Shown here piece by piece: positions 51,490 to 64,000 of a DNA stretch of 64,000 nt. Where the stretch lies: contig CAJNOP010000032.1 in assembly GCA_905250075.1 (NCBI GenBank), positions 7,675 through 71,674 of the forward strand, given 5' to 3'. The position numbers were made by a program, and so were the translations under genes. Numbering within the stretch: the first letter of the stretch is position 1; each line of letters begins with the position of its first letter. The notes beneath the pieces were generated by a model, which saw only the letters and a list, made by a program, of their open reading frames with translations, was not told the origin of the DNA and ran no database searches. The DNA comes from Rotaria sp. Silwood1 (Eukaryota; Rotifera; Eurotatoria; Philodinida; Philodinidae).

Positions 51490-52490
51490 TCACTTAAATT
51501 ATTAATAAATTAAACTAAAGGATGAATAGTTAAAAGGTGAACAAAGTGACCTATATCAATATAATAGTGCTGACCGTCTCAAGTTTTATACGACCAACAT
51601 GAATGAAAAATAGCTATTTCGATGTAAAGTTTCTATTTGATAACAATCTATTTCCTGTTGGAATTTAGAATCATAGTGGTCCAAGCTGAATCTGATACTT
51701 TTTATTTTCTTCGAAGTGGTAAACGAATATTCAAAAATGAATTGGATAATCGAAGTGACAAAGAGCTCACATCTTTCTCACATAATAATTAGTTTTTGTT
51801 CATTGTTTAATGGAACAAAAAGAAACATTTTTTTGTCGTGCTCATTGTCCTGACACAATTGTAAATCAAAATAAACATGACATTTGGAATCAGCGTCAAA
51901 ACCTATATTGAATCAGACACATTTCAGAGACAGTATTTTACTGTTGCAAAAAACAGACTTCTAGAGGGTTCTGCAAAGCAAAATTTTAATATAACACAGC
52001 CATGGAGTTCACAGTTGAAATTTTCAGAGGAAAACGTTTCTCTAAAATGTGTTTGATTCAATGTAGTTTTTGATGCTGTTTCCCAATGTCATGTTTATTT
52101 TGCTTCAATATTTTGTCATGGCAATAACAAGTACTGAAAATGGTTTTTTTTTCGTATTGAAAAATGATTAAAAACTACTATTATGTGAGAGAAAGATGTA
52201 AACTCCGTTTCATTTCGAATATCATATTAACTTTTGAATATTCTTTTACCATTTCGAAGAAAATAAAGTTGTATAACGTGTATAAGATTCAGCTTAGAGC
52301 ACTCTGATTCTGAATTCCGACAGGAGACAGATTGTTATTAAAGAGACATTTTTTCATTCATATTGGCCACGTAAAACTTATGTCAGTCAACATTGTATTA
52401 TATTAAAGTAGACCATTTTTTTTGAGTACTTAATTTTTTAGTTTTCAGTGCAATTTACAAAAACAATTTGAATAATTTATTGAAAAGAAA
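51490..52490. repeat. Large-unit repeat, palindromic core (Y copy 1)
   Basis: The left arm (about 51490-51945) is an inverted, diverged copy of the right arm (about 52055-52490). For instance AAACATGACATTTGGAATC faces CCCAATGTCATGTTTATTT, and ACCGTCTCAAGTTTTATACG faces CGTAAAACTTATGTCAGT. The core is homologous to 58190-59400 including the centre (GGGTTCTGCAAAGCAAAATT). Material on the right, about 52490-56600, continues the homology with 59400-61050 in the same order with gaps. Confidence 0.7.
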
Positions 52491-55400
52491 AAGAGAACAA
52501 CTTTTTGCAGGATTTTTTTCATTGCTGTTTCTCATAACGATATGACAGTGGTGAAAAGTCGCAATTGACTAACATTTGAAAGAATGAGCATAGAAGGCAA
52601 AAATTTTGAGGTTACTAGCCATTGAAAAAGAACTGATGCGAAAAATCGGTTTTGAATCGATTATAATCTAAAAATAATCAAACATATCATTTTTTTTATC
52701 GATTATTTTCATTAATTTTGGTTAAAAACGACTATACAAGTATAAACCAATCACTGCTATTAATACGAAATTGATTATAAATGATGTTTTATATGTGCAC
52801 GATTTTAGATCTGTTTTACGCAAAATAATCACTTTTTTTGCTATTTTTTGTATATTTGTTTTTTTTATATAAGTGGTTTCAGACATTCATATGCGACATA
52901 CATACAAAAGAAGTACTGTTGTTTTTCATTGGTTACTTCCTATATTAGCATGATATTTATTCGATGTTTTCATAATTCCTCTCTGAAGTTATATTTATCA
53001 TATTGTTTGACATTAGACCATGTTTAAGTGGTAAATTAAATATTAAACTATTTTAAAAACAAGCCATTTTCAGAAATAGAAGAGTTTCCTCATTAAATAG
53101 TCTCTCGTAAAATATGAAATATAATTACAATACTTATATTTATGTATGCGTAATATTGAGGCTTTTGACCTGAAGAAACCTCAAAAGACTATGGCCAATA
53201 CGTGTTTTTTGTTCGTAAAAATCTAAAACTATGTTGGAAAATCCTCAGAATCATTTTGTTTTCTGATCCTTTGAATTAAAACTCATAAAAGTAAACGATG
53301 CACAATAGAAACGACCTTTGAAAAATAAACGATTATAAGATTGTGATCAAAGAACAGGATATATGTCGATTTGTAGAGAAAGACTTCCTCCATTCATCGG
53401 CATGCATACCATTGAATACTGCTCTGTATCGTAAGAGAAAATTGGACATGAAAAACTATGAATTTTGAACTGTTTTTAGGGCTTTTTCCATATGAGAATC
53501 TAATTCAATAATGTGTATATCGTTACACAACCAAGTGTCTGCTTGTATGATCTATTTCACTTTTCTTCATAGTCGAGCTATGGTGTGATTTATAAAAGTT
53601 TGAAAAAAAATTGTACAGATTTTTCATAATGTTACTTAAAACAGTATTCATAGTTTCATGCTTCGCAGTCTGAAATACTGATAGTTTATGTTATTTTTGA
53701 TAGTTTTCTTCATTCTGCTCTGTTTTTACAAAATAATTCGATATTTCTTACTTTGATACGCTTCGATAGATTTTTATTTCACTTATTTTATACCTTTTGG
53801 AAAAGGTGGATACATTTTGAGACGTACTTGAAAAAAGTTTTTGTATCCAATAATTTTTCGAATAATTGTTTTGAATATCTGCTTGGACACTGGAACTTGT
53901 TATTTTTGCCAAAAATAATTAATCAATTTTTTCTCTATCGAATCATATTTCTTCATTGAGCTTATTTTTTATCTCTAATATAAACTTCGGTTGTTTTTTT
54001 CTTGGGAAGATGTTTTCGTGAATTTTTTCCAACAAATAAATAAATAAAACCTACATCTACACCATAGACTAAGTCATGATCTGTTCAACTATGCCAAAAT
54101 AAGAAAGCATTGGCGGTCTGAGATTTCTTTTTTCTGCAAAATAATTTGTGGAGTGGTTCTGTGCAGTTTTATTTATCAAAAGGAGAAAAGTGCATACGAG
54201 TACATTTCGATCCGTTTGATTTTCAAGATCTAAATAAGTCATATATATAATGAAATATCATGAGTTTGTAATAATTTTGATTCTAAAATCGAGAAACGTC
54301 GATGAATCATAGGTATGACGAGTGTCTATCTTCATGACATACTAAATAAGCAGTTAGTTATTGATACAAATTAACGATATCAACATTCATTGGACTGAAA
54401 AACAAATAAAGATAAGTGGTAATTGAAAGTTGTTCTGATAGCTCTTTGTTCAGAACGCATCATTATAATAAAATCGTGCATTTAATATAATATTTGGAAT
54501 CTATTCGATCGTATAGAAATCTGCCGTTGCTCATATTTGGAGTCTCAAATATCTATGTACATTCCATTTATCATTTAATTAGTTTGCTGATGAAAATTTC
54601 TCAACACGTAGTTCACTTTTCAATTAGCAGAATTTTTCAAGTGCTACAAAACTTCCTCTTGTTTACGATCTGAAAAAATGAGCGACTCTAGAAAGTTCTT
54701 AGCAATCTATTTTTGAAATGTAATTGACCCTTTTTGGACTGATATTTAATGAGTTTCGGACCACAGAATTATTGTTTCAGTTCAAAATAATCATCATATT
54801 TCTAATCAACATGGAAATCTGAGTCGGTTTACGTATTTTTCAAATGTTTTCAGCAAGTTTGTTGTTCGGTCAGTTATTCACCATGGTATTCCCTCAGGGT
54901 GCAATCAAAAAATCAATTTAATCAAAAGATCATATAGATAGCGGAAAGCAAGTTCTTGGCTTGTAAAACACTGTTAGAAGACAGGAAATCGCATGACTAA
55001 ACGATAAAACAGATGTTTTGATCAAATTCATTTTTCGACTGATCCGTGCAATGGACAAGGAATTAATATTTGACAAAGAAACAGAGTTGCAGAAAACATT
55101 TGAAAAGATATAAATCGAAGCACTTTTTCATGCTGATTCTAAATACGATATTTCTTTGAAGTGTAATAGGTATTATTCTACTTGAACACCGCCAATTATA
55201 AGTCGAGAAAACTAAAAATTGAACATCAAGAATAGTAGATTAAGGATTTTGTTAGATGATCGACTTTTTATAGATTTCACAAAGAATTTCATTTTGTAGC
55301 GCTTGAAAAGTTCTATTGATTGCAATGTGAACTAACTATGGAGAAAGTTTTATTTAATAAATTAATTAGACAATAAAAGAAATGTACATAGATATGTCAG

Positions 55401-56605
55401 GCTCCAAATGTCAGCAACGGATGATTTGTACACAATGTTCTAGATTCAAAAAATTGTTTTACATGAGCGGTTTTATTATGAAATGTATTCTAAATAATTG
55501 ACTATTAGAATAACTTTGAATCATTATTCATCTTTATTTGTTTTCTGTCAAATGAATGCTGATATTGCTGATAAGTATCAATAACTAGTTTTCTATTTAG
55601 TCTGTGGTGAAGATAGGCTGTATATGACTCAATTAGATTGAATCTTGACAATCAAATGGGACTAAAATGCATTCGTTTGTGCCCTCGTCTTCTAATTAAT
55701 ACTTTGATGAGCTATGATAGAATGAAATTCGGTATGTTATATATAGTTACTGTGTAGTGCAGCTTTTTTTTTTATTGCCATTTCTGCAAGAAAGCATATA
55801 AAGAATTTGGTGACCACATACAGAAGTTTTTATAATAAAATAATCTAAAAAATCAGCAGATTGAATAAGTGAGTGCTAATACTAAACAATTCGCGACTCT
55901 TTCTTTTTAACGAGATCAGTTTTTATTTTATCATCTTTATCAATAATATTGTTCCCCAATTTGTCTTTATATGTAAAGAATTCATTTGTTGAATCATCGT
56001 CGGTTATTTTGTAAGAGCAAAGAAATCTCTACGATCCTGTGTATTTGATACACATTTCAAATTATCAAACATAAAACTATAAATACTACTTCAGATGGCA
56101 TCATGAAAAATGTGGAATTTTTTTAAAACTTTTACAAATTCTAGCATAGCTTGATTATAAAGAAAATTGACATAGATTATGCAACCAGATACCATGGACT
56201 GTCGAAAGGTATACAAATCATTAGATTAGATTCGTATATAGGAAGAAATGCTAAAAAAATGCGAAATTCAGGTTTCTTTTTGTATTCAATTTTCTCCCAC
56301 GTAATACAACACAATTCGATAATATATACTGTTAGACAGAGAAGGACTGCATATACAAATCCGCATATGTCCCGTTCTCTGATCACAATCTTATAATCGT
56401 GTGTTTCTCAAAGGTCTTTTCTATTGTGCTTCATTTACTCTCATGACTTTTAATTAAGAGGATTTAACCAAAAACCAAAATGATTTTGAGGAGTTCTTAA
56501 GATATTTTTACAATATTAAAAGGAAAAATATTGAATTCAATTTTGTAAGACTTTTTTCAGGTCAAAATTCTCAAAACTATGCATACATGGATATAAGTAT
56601 AATGT
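52491..56605 (+). repeat. Large-unit repeat, right flank of Y copy 1
   Basis: Several blocks match the right flank of Y copy 2 in the same order: 52530-52600 with 59450-59520, 53140-53480 with 59780-60080, 55360-55600 with 60130-60390, 55740-55830 with 60590-60690, 56430-56600 with 60800-60980. In addition 53140-53480 is an inverted relative of 56170-56600. No gene is seen; the frames at 53753-53959 and 56151-56396 fall within these blocks. Confidence 0.5.
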
Positions 56606-57575
56606 GTGATGCAACCGTAATTGTACAAATGTCGATCTCTATGTCGCTTCGATAGAGGAGTACTGGAAGAAAGATTTTTTTTCCTAGAGGATAGAGCTTT
56701 TTTCCTCTTTCGAATCATATATAACTTATTTTTATAGCATGCTCATAAATAAAACAACGTGACAGAAAAGAGAAGGGCACCCTTAAAAAGAATCTGCACT
56801 TTTTCTATAAAACAATTTCACAAAATGTCGATCCTAATATCTGTTCGATAAATACTGTCTGAAAAGAATATTTTTTTATCAGTTGATAGAAAATTTTCTC
56901 CCCTATCTAACAGTGTGCGATTCATATTTGTCACAAATTGATAAACGAAATATGACAAGAGAAAAGAGAAACACTGCCGCAATAAATTTGTAATTTTTAG
57001 ATAAAATCGTCAAAAGCATCTTGTTAGACAACAATTAATTCAATTTTTATGGATTCATTAAAAAGCTCTTGTAAAACGGTGGTTACTTCAACTTTAATGA
57101 ACTCGTTAAAAATATTTTGTAAAAAAGCAGTTAATAATAATGAGCTATGATCAACGAGATGTTTTTGATGACTTCATATAAAAGTCACAAATTTATTGCG
57201 TCAGGGTTTCTCTGTTTTTCTCGTCACGCTTCGTTTACCAATTTTTGACAAATATGAATTGTACACTGTTAGATAGTGGAAAAAATTTTCTATCAACTGA
57301 TAAAAAAATATTTTTTTCAGACCGTATTTATCGAAGAGATATTAGGATCGACATTTTGTGAAATTGTTTTATAGAAAAAGTGCGGATTTCTTTTAAGGGT
57401 ACTTCTCTTTTATGTCACATAGTTTCACTTATAAGCATGTCATAAGAATCAGTTATATGTGCCTCAAAAGAGAAGAAAAAGCTCTATCATCTGGCATCAA
57501 AACATTTCTTTCAGCACTCTTCTATCAAAGAGAAATAGAGATCGACATGTGTACAACTATTTTTGCAGTATATGT
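56606..57575. repeat. 1 kb foldback element between the two Y copies
   Basis: The arms (about 56606-57027 and 57155-57575) are inverted copies, about 80-90% identical by eye. AAAATGTCGATCCTAATATC faces GATATTAGGATCGACATTTT, and the outer CAAATGTCGATCTCTATGTC faces GAGATCGACATGTGTAC. The loop is about 125 bp. It is non-coding; the 93-codon frame at 57412-57693 starts in the right arm and is not a gene. Confidence 0.85.
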
Positions 57576-57914
57576 TAAACTTACTTCTAATAGATTACTG
57601 CAAACAGCATTCTTTATGCTACAAAAATTAGCATTCAAGTGTTCTTTTAATTTCATTTGTGTTATTAAAAATTCAACACAAAATAGAAAATAAGTTTGTA
57701 CAATGGTTAAGTTAGAAAAACTTTCTTAAAGATGTTCGGATTTTTGGTGTTTTCTTCTTTTTAGATTCGTTCGGAAAAAAACACATCTAGCACAAAATTT
57801 GTAATTCAGACTTTACTCTTTGCAACAAAAAAAACTCATCAGTTTAAAAGTTGACAATTTAGTCGAATAGAGTTTGACATTTTTTCAAACACTAGCATCT
57901 CCTGTCAATAGAAT

Positions 57915-59770
57915 GTCCTATTTTATGAGAAGTTATTTAATGAGAAAACGCTTCCATAACTTAGACAGGTTTTGTTTCAAACTAATTTAACATTTAATTT
58001 ACCACTCAACCATACTCTTATGTCAATCAACTTGATAAATATAACTTCCGTAAGTAGTTATGAGACCATCGAGTATAATGCTAATATGCGAGGCATTCAA
58101 TGAAAAAAAAACATCTTTTTTCTGCTTCCAGTGCATGGATGTCTGAAACTATCCATGTGAAAAATAATTAGACAAAAATCACACAAAAATTGACTTCTAA
58201 TCAATTAAAATCATAAACCTTTAACTGATGATAATCCAAAAGTAAACAAAGATATCGAAATTTTACCGATCATTCTGATTATTTCTGCGTAAAATCGATT
58301 TGGAATTCTTCAAAAAATCATTTGCAATCAATTTTGTATGCCGCTAACCGATTTCTTTATTTTCATGCAAAAGTTAGTCAATAACGACTTTTTCCCACCG
58401 TCATCTCCTTATGAGAAAAGACAGCAAAAAATATCCTGTAAAAGTTGTACTTGTTTTTCTTTTAATAAATTATCAAAAATTATATGAAAACAATGAGAGT
58501 TGAAAACTGTACGAAATGGCTTAGTTTAATATAACAGTGTTGACTGACTCAAGTTTTATATGGCTAACATTAATGAACAATGGCTCTTTCGATGGAACCA
58601 ACACGTTTACCTGATAACAATCTATTGCCTTTCGAAAGTCAGAAACAGAATGCTCTAATATGAATTTTACATGTTATGCCACTTTTTATTTTCTACAAAA
58701 TGGAAAAAGAATATTCAAAAATAAGTAATACATTTGTGGTGAACCAGGATTTACATCGCTCCCTCACATAATGAGTTTTGATCATTTTTCAATAGAACAA
58801 AAATAATATTTTAAGTGGTTTTCATTGTCATGACACGATTATAAGTCACCATAAACATGACATTCAGAATTAGCGTCAGAAACTAAATCGAATCAGACAC
58901 ATTTCAGAAAAAGTTTTTTTTCTTACGAAAAATTGGTTTCTGAGGAGGGGGACCTATGAGGCAAAATTTTAACAAAATACAACCGCGGGGTTCCTGTTCA
59001 ATTTTGCACAGGAAAAGTTTTTTAAAATGTGTATGACTCGATATATTCTTTGTTCTATTGAAGAATGACCCAAAAACCATTATGTAAGAGAAAGAGATGC
59101 GAAATCAGTTTCACTCTGAGTACACTAATTATTTTTAAATCTTTTTTACCATTTTGTAGGAAATAAAAAGTTGCATAACATGTATAAAAATTCAGATTGA
59201 AACTCTCTGATTCTAAATTTCAACAGGAGATAGACTTTTATCAAACAGATATTTTGGGATCATCGAAAAAGCCATTCATTATTTATATTGGCTTAATAAA
59301 ATTTCAATCGATCAGCACTGTATTACACTGAAATAGCTCATTATGTGCAGCTTTTAATTTCATGTTTTAGTTTAACTTATAAAAAAAATATGAATAACTT
59401 ATTGAAATAAAAATGAATACCACTTTTACGAGATATGTTTTGCTAGTTTGTCTCATTACGATATGACAACGATAAAAAGTCGTTATTGACTAACTTTCGA
59501 AAGAATGAACATTTAATGCTAATATTTTTGGGTACTAGTTTCGTACAAAAGAAGTACTTTTTTTCCATTGAATACGTCCTTTATTAGCAGGATACTCGTT
59601 GGTCTCATTATTTTTTAATTTATATTGATACACTTGTTTGATATGAGGAAATGGTTGAGTGCTAGATTGAATAATAAACTTAGTTTAACGATGCCCCTCT
59701 CAACTATAGAAAACTTGTCTCATTAAATATTTTCTCACAAAATAAGAAATTTAACTAGAATACTTATATC
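57915..59770. repeat. Large-unit repeat, palindromic core (Y copy 2)
   Basis: It is an imperfect 1.86 kb palindrome centred near 58940. TTTACCACTCAACCAT-type sequence on the left pairs with the ATGGTTGAGTGCTAGATTG region on the right (about 59660). GTTAGTCAATAACGACTTTT (about 58371) pairs with AAAAGTCGTTATTGACTAAC (about 59474), here perfectly over 20 bases. It is homologous to Y copy 1. Confidence 0.75.
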
Positions 59771-61063
59771 CATGTATATCTAGTTTCAGGCTGTTCATCT
59801 GAGACAATCTTTCAAAATTAAGATCGACATGATTATTCGTCTGTTAGCAATCTAAAAATATATTCAAAAATCCTCAAAATTAAGTTGTCCTTTTCGTCCT
59901 TTTCATCAAAAATCATAAGAGTAAATGAAGCGCAATACAAGACACGTTTGCAAAAAGCGGCTATAAGATTGTGAATAAAGCAACAGTATGTATATATTTG
60001 TAGAGGAAGATTTCCTCTATCGAACGGTATATATACTATCGAATTCTGTCCTACACCATAGAACAAAACTGAATACAAAAAACTACAGATTTCACGCTTC
60101 TTAAGGATGACTAAGTGTGGAGAAAGTTTCATCAACAAACTAATTAAATGACAAACGAACTGCACATACATATATCAAATTTCATATGTAAGCAATTGGA
60201 AATGGATCTACAGTCTAGTGAATTCAAATGATTGCTTTAAGTGAACCGTGTTATTATAAAAAGGTATTCTGAAGAATGGACTATAAGAATAACTTTAACT
60301 CATTATTCATCTTTATTTGTTTTCTGTCGAATGAATGTTGATGTTACTGATTAGTATCAATAACTAACTGCCCATTCAGTATATCGTGGAGATGGACCCC
60401 GTTCACGGCTACAATCAATCCAAATGCCTCGATTTTAGAATTCGAATAATCAAGAACTCATGATCTTTCATTCTATATATTACTGAACTAGATTAAACCT
60501 TGACAATCAAATTTTATCACACTGTATTCTTATGTGCCCTCGTCCTTTGTTAATACTTAAGTGAATTATGATAATACGAAATTACATATGCTATGTTTAG
60601 CTGTTGTATGTTAGAAATTTCTTTCATTTCCATTTCTTTAAGAGATTATATAAAGAATTTGACGATCATAAACAGATTGTTTTTTCAACAAAAGACTTAA
60701 ATAGAGAAAATCTTGCTTTACAAATCTACATATATCTTGTTTTTTGAACAAACCTTTATAGTGGCTTTTTTTAAAAGATTTTTTCTTTTTTGCTTCATTT
60801 ACTTTCATGATTTTTAATTAAAATGGTTTAACTAGAACCAAGACAATTTGGAGAATTTTGAAAGACGTTTTTAGAATGCTAAAAGCCCAAAAGCAATGTT
60901 AACCTCAATCTTTTAAGACTTTTTTAGGTCAAAACCATCAAAACTCAGCATATTTAGATATAAATATTCTACTTGAATTATTTAATTTTGGAAATATATT
61001 ATATAATGAGAGAGTCCGTTGTGGCTGAGAAGGATTTTGTTTGAAACTAAACTTAATATTATA
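59771..61063 (+). repeat. Large-unit repeat, right flank of Y copy 2
   Basis: It is collinear with parts of 53140-56600 and, near its end, with 48060-48390. It is shorter than copy 1's flank because internal blocks are missing. The 112-codon minus frame at 59833-60171 lies in repeat DNA and has no domain. Confidence 0.5.
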
Positions 61064-61629
61064 CAGTACCGTCAGAAGTCGAGGAACATGTGAAAACCAA
61101 GGTCAAGATGAACTATTTTCCACCGAATTTTTACCAGAGATAGAGCTCGAAAAACTGTGATCGCAAGCAACAACCCGAGCTCGATTGACTAAAATACAAA
61201 TTGACTTATAAATGAAACACTACTCATAAATTGATTGGGTTCAGCCTTAATTCTTACAAGATATATTGATCTTCTTCATTCATCAGTTTCAAGTTCATTA
61301 CTACTTACATCGCCGAAATAGGATATATGAAAAACCTGCAAGGTTTCAAGAGGCTTTTTTGACTTCTGAATCAATGTCGGCGACGTCAGTAGTACGGACA
61401 TGAAAAAGATGAATGAAGAAGATCAATATATCTTGTAAGAATTAAGGCTAAACCCAATCAACTTATGAGTAGTGTTTCATTTATAAGTCAATTTGTATTT
61501 TAGTCAATCGAGCTCGGGTTGTTGCTTGCGATCACAGTTTTTCGAGCTCTATCTATGGTAAAAATCCGGTGGAAAATAGTTCATCTTGACCTTGGTCTTC
61601 ACATGTCCCGCGACTTCTGACAGGTACTG
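61064..61629. repeat. TA-flanked MITE inserted in the large-unit repeat
   Basis: The 566 bp element begins CAGTACCGTCAGAAGTCG and ends CGACTTCTGACAGGTACTG, with TA on each side. Inverted arms of about 225 bp are roughly 95% identical and flank a 110 bp centre. Comparison with 48250-48380, a related site without the element, supports insertion into the repeat. Ends and TA duplication fit a Tc1/mariner-type MITE; high arm identity suggests fairly recent activity. Confidence 0.9.
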
Positions 61630-61724
61630 TATTTGTTGTTCAGCCATTTTCTTGAGTCAATCCACTTGATAAATATAACTTTAAACTATCTATAACGTGA
61701 CAATTTGAAAAACTAAATAATCTG

Positions 61725-62680
61725 AATGGATCTAAAAATATCTCATTTCTAGAAGAAAAAATAATAATTTAAAATTAAAGAAAAGAATTTATATCTACCT
61801 CTTTCTAAAAGAATAGCTCTATTAAGATTAAATTCATTTTAGAGAATATTTTGCTTTAATTTCATCTTCTTCATAAATAATGAACATTACCAATAATTTT
61901 AGTAGCTCTTTTACAAACTTCTATTGAAAAATAATTATTTATAGAAAAGTAACAACAGGATAGATGGTTAAAGAAGAATGATTCAAATGTAGAAAAATAA
62001 TCAACTGAAACTATCTCACTGACAAGAGACATTGATTGATAGTTTTTGAAAAATTTCGCCTTTGTTATTCATTTTCTTTTAATTTTTCAGAATCAAACAG
62101 GATGTTTATGACGTATAAGAATTAATGACTTCGAACTTTTTAAGCACGACACATATAATAAACAAATAAGTATCTTTTTTTTAGAAAGTATTCTTATCTC
62201 GATAATTATCATCGAAGTGGGTGGAAAAGCAAAAAGAACCTTTGAACCTTTTTTCCACCCGTTGCATTACTCTAAAAGTTTTTATTGTATATGTATTCTG
62301 TTTGATCCTTGTAAATGTTTTTTAAGTAACATGACATAATGTTACTGTTGTCTTAAATTAATATATAATTACAATTGTAGAAAATAAGCAATGAAAAATC
62401 TAGTAGAAATAAGCAATATCAGATGAAAAAAGAAACAATCAATTTCAGAACGTTTATTATGTCGCTTTTTTCAATTATGGATATTCATAGTCATATATTA
62501 TTATTCAATGGTTTTATATTGTTCAGTTATATTGTGCACTGAAAAGAATTCTAGAAAATTCATCTCTCTTTGATTGAATGAAAAATTTATGTGTATAAGT
62601 GTGAATCGTTTGTAAAGATGAAATGTCAACTTAAATATTTTATTTTATGAAAATGACTTTCTTTATCATTTCACAAGTTA
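61725..62680 (+). repeat. Large-unit repeat, X segment, copy 2
   Basis: It is collinear with 50215-51350 in the same orientation, with small gaps. It follows Y copy 2, whereas X copy 1 precedes Y copy 1, as expected of a head-to-tail array. Confidence 0.65.
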
Positions 62681-64000
62681 TTTGCATTAGAATTGCATTC
62701 CACAATATATATTGCATACGTCTACATCAAGTCAAGCTCGGTTTCTATGTAAAAACTTGAATGAAGTTATGATTAAAAGTATTAATCTATTTTGGAACAA
62801 AAAATACGCATATATATACATAGTAAAAACAACGAAATCCTTTCATGAGCCCGTATGTATATTGCTAAAAAGCAAAACATTGTACGTTACCTCTTAGTGA
62901 CATCAATAAATGAGCGCGAATCTCTCAAAGTTCTGTTTAAAAAAAATTATAAAATTATTGTATTGTTCAAAAACCCTTGTATCAACACAATGAACGCTTG
63001 TTGTTAGCAGTATTAAGATTATGACAATATGTAAAGTAAATCTAAGGTACTGGCCATTTGAAATTTGAGCAAAAATGTTTTTTATTATAATTTTTGTCGT
63101 GATATAATAGGGTTCGTCGAGTTATTTATACGGATGTCGTTTTTTATATATTCAGATAGTGATATTATAAAGAAACTGAGGTTTAAAAAACATCAGTTAA
63201 ATAGAATATACTTTTTGAACCAAACGAAGGTAATAAATAGTTTATGAGGTAAAAACTAAGAATTTATGCAACAAGAAGAAAAAGAAAAATCTAGAATGAT
63301 CCTCTTCTTTGCTACCAAATGTAAGTTTAAAAAAAAGCTTCATAAATTAATAGAGAAAAGAACACGAGTCACAGTAGTCGATTTAGAGTTCTGATAATGA
63401 AAGCTGATTCAGCGACGATGAGAGGTGATCGTGATCATCAAATGTGTTTTAAAGACCATTAGAGGTAGTATTAGCTCATTTTGAAGCGTATTCTGTTTGG
63501 AAAAACTAAGGAAAATCTTTTGGGAGGGGGGAGGAACGATCGATCATAACACGCCTCTTTAAGTCCGCCAGTAACGAGCTGATATATTGGCAAAAGACAA
63601 AATCAAAGAAGAATAGATAGAAATGAACAAGGAGGAAAACGTCAAATAGTTATATAAGTATAAAGATTGAAAAATGATTCTTATTCGTTTATTATGTAAC
63701 AATATCAGAAACACCCTATGAAAATTAAAATATTTCAGACGCATCAAGTTCCAGTAAGCCTCAATATTTATCCGACTTTTTTGTTGATTTTATTCGTCAT
63801 ATAGTTAGGAAACAATTTTGTTTGATTGTTGAGAAAATCAAGTTTTTTGGATATGATAGCATAAATGCCGTAAAAACGGGCCCATATTCAGAAGTCTTCA
63901 CAATCAAATTTCAGTTCTAAAGGAAACGAATAACATATTTAGAATCAACACAAAAATCTGCATGGAATACTATTGTTAATATTCAAAATTAATTTTCGTC
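62681..64000. other. Right end of window, no gene seen
   Basis: About 63395-63505 (GGTGATCGTGATCATCAAATG) shares a diverged segment with about 7350-7430 (GATAATCATGGTCATCAAGTG), including the downstream TAGCTCATTTTGAAGCGT/TACTCATTTTTGAGCGT. Otherwise nothing is recognised. Confidence 0.5.

Noticed and set aside
57412-60171. Frames of 93 and 112 codons in the repeat region
   Set aside because: Both fall inside foldback or large-unit repeat DNA and the sequence is not conserved as protein between copies.

Overview
This is a eukaryotic genomic window, probably from a bdelloid rotifer or a similar small invertebrate. The evidence is strong AT richness, genes split by many 50-70 bp GT-AG introns, and metazoan families (CHMP2A, an RNF14-type ligase, a synaptotagmin-like protein, PAICS, a scramblase). 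Leucine-rich and NHL-repeat proteins of the kind common in bdelloids also fit. The species cannot be named from sequence alone.

Layout. Roughly 2.6-37.4 kb is the gene-bearing part. In order it holds: a phospholipid-scramblase-like gene (+) with a 3.6 kb intron full of repeats; an intronless, diverged PAICS-like gene (+); about 7 kb with no intact gene but a decayed hAT-like transposase fragment; a single-pass leucine-rich-repeat protein (+); a small coiled-coil protein (-) sharing a short divergent promoter with an NHL-repeat gene (+); an RNF14-like RBR ubiquitin ligase (-); CHMP2A/Vps2 of ESCRT-III (-); and a 12-exon synaptotagmin-like protein gene (-). The last gene carries two identical tRNA-Glu(TTC) genes and a separate long same-strand ORF inside its introns. 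Exon models were built by hand from GT/AG sites and reading-frame continuity, and every model closes in frame.

Roughly 37.4-64 kb has no gene I can support. It is a repeat landscape dominated by long imperfect palindromes (foldback or MITE-like elements), one nested inside another, and by a degenerate large-unit repeat present in several collinear copies between 48 and 63 kb. Similar palindromes sit in introns and intergenic gaps of the gene-bearing half, about eleven in all. Two end in TA target duplications, as Tc1/mariner-type MITEs do.

The genes do not form one pathway. CHMP2A, the Slp-family protein and the scramblase all act at membranes, but I see this as coincidental neighbourhood. 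The most unusual points are the density of long inverted repeats that could be transcribed into hairpin RNA, the PAICS-like protein with altered catalytic motifs, the tRNA-Glu pair and nested ORF in the Slp gene, and the irregular RING2 of the RBR ligase.
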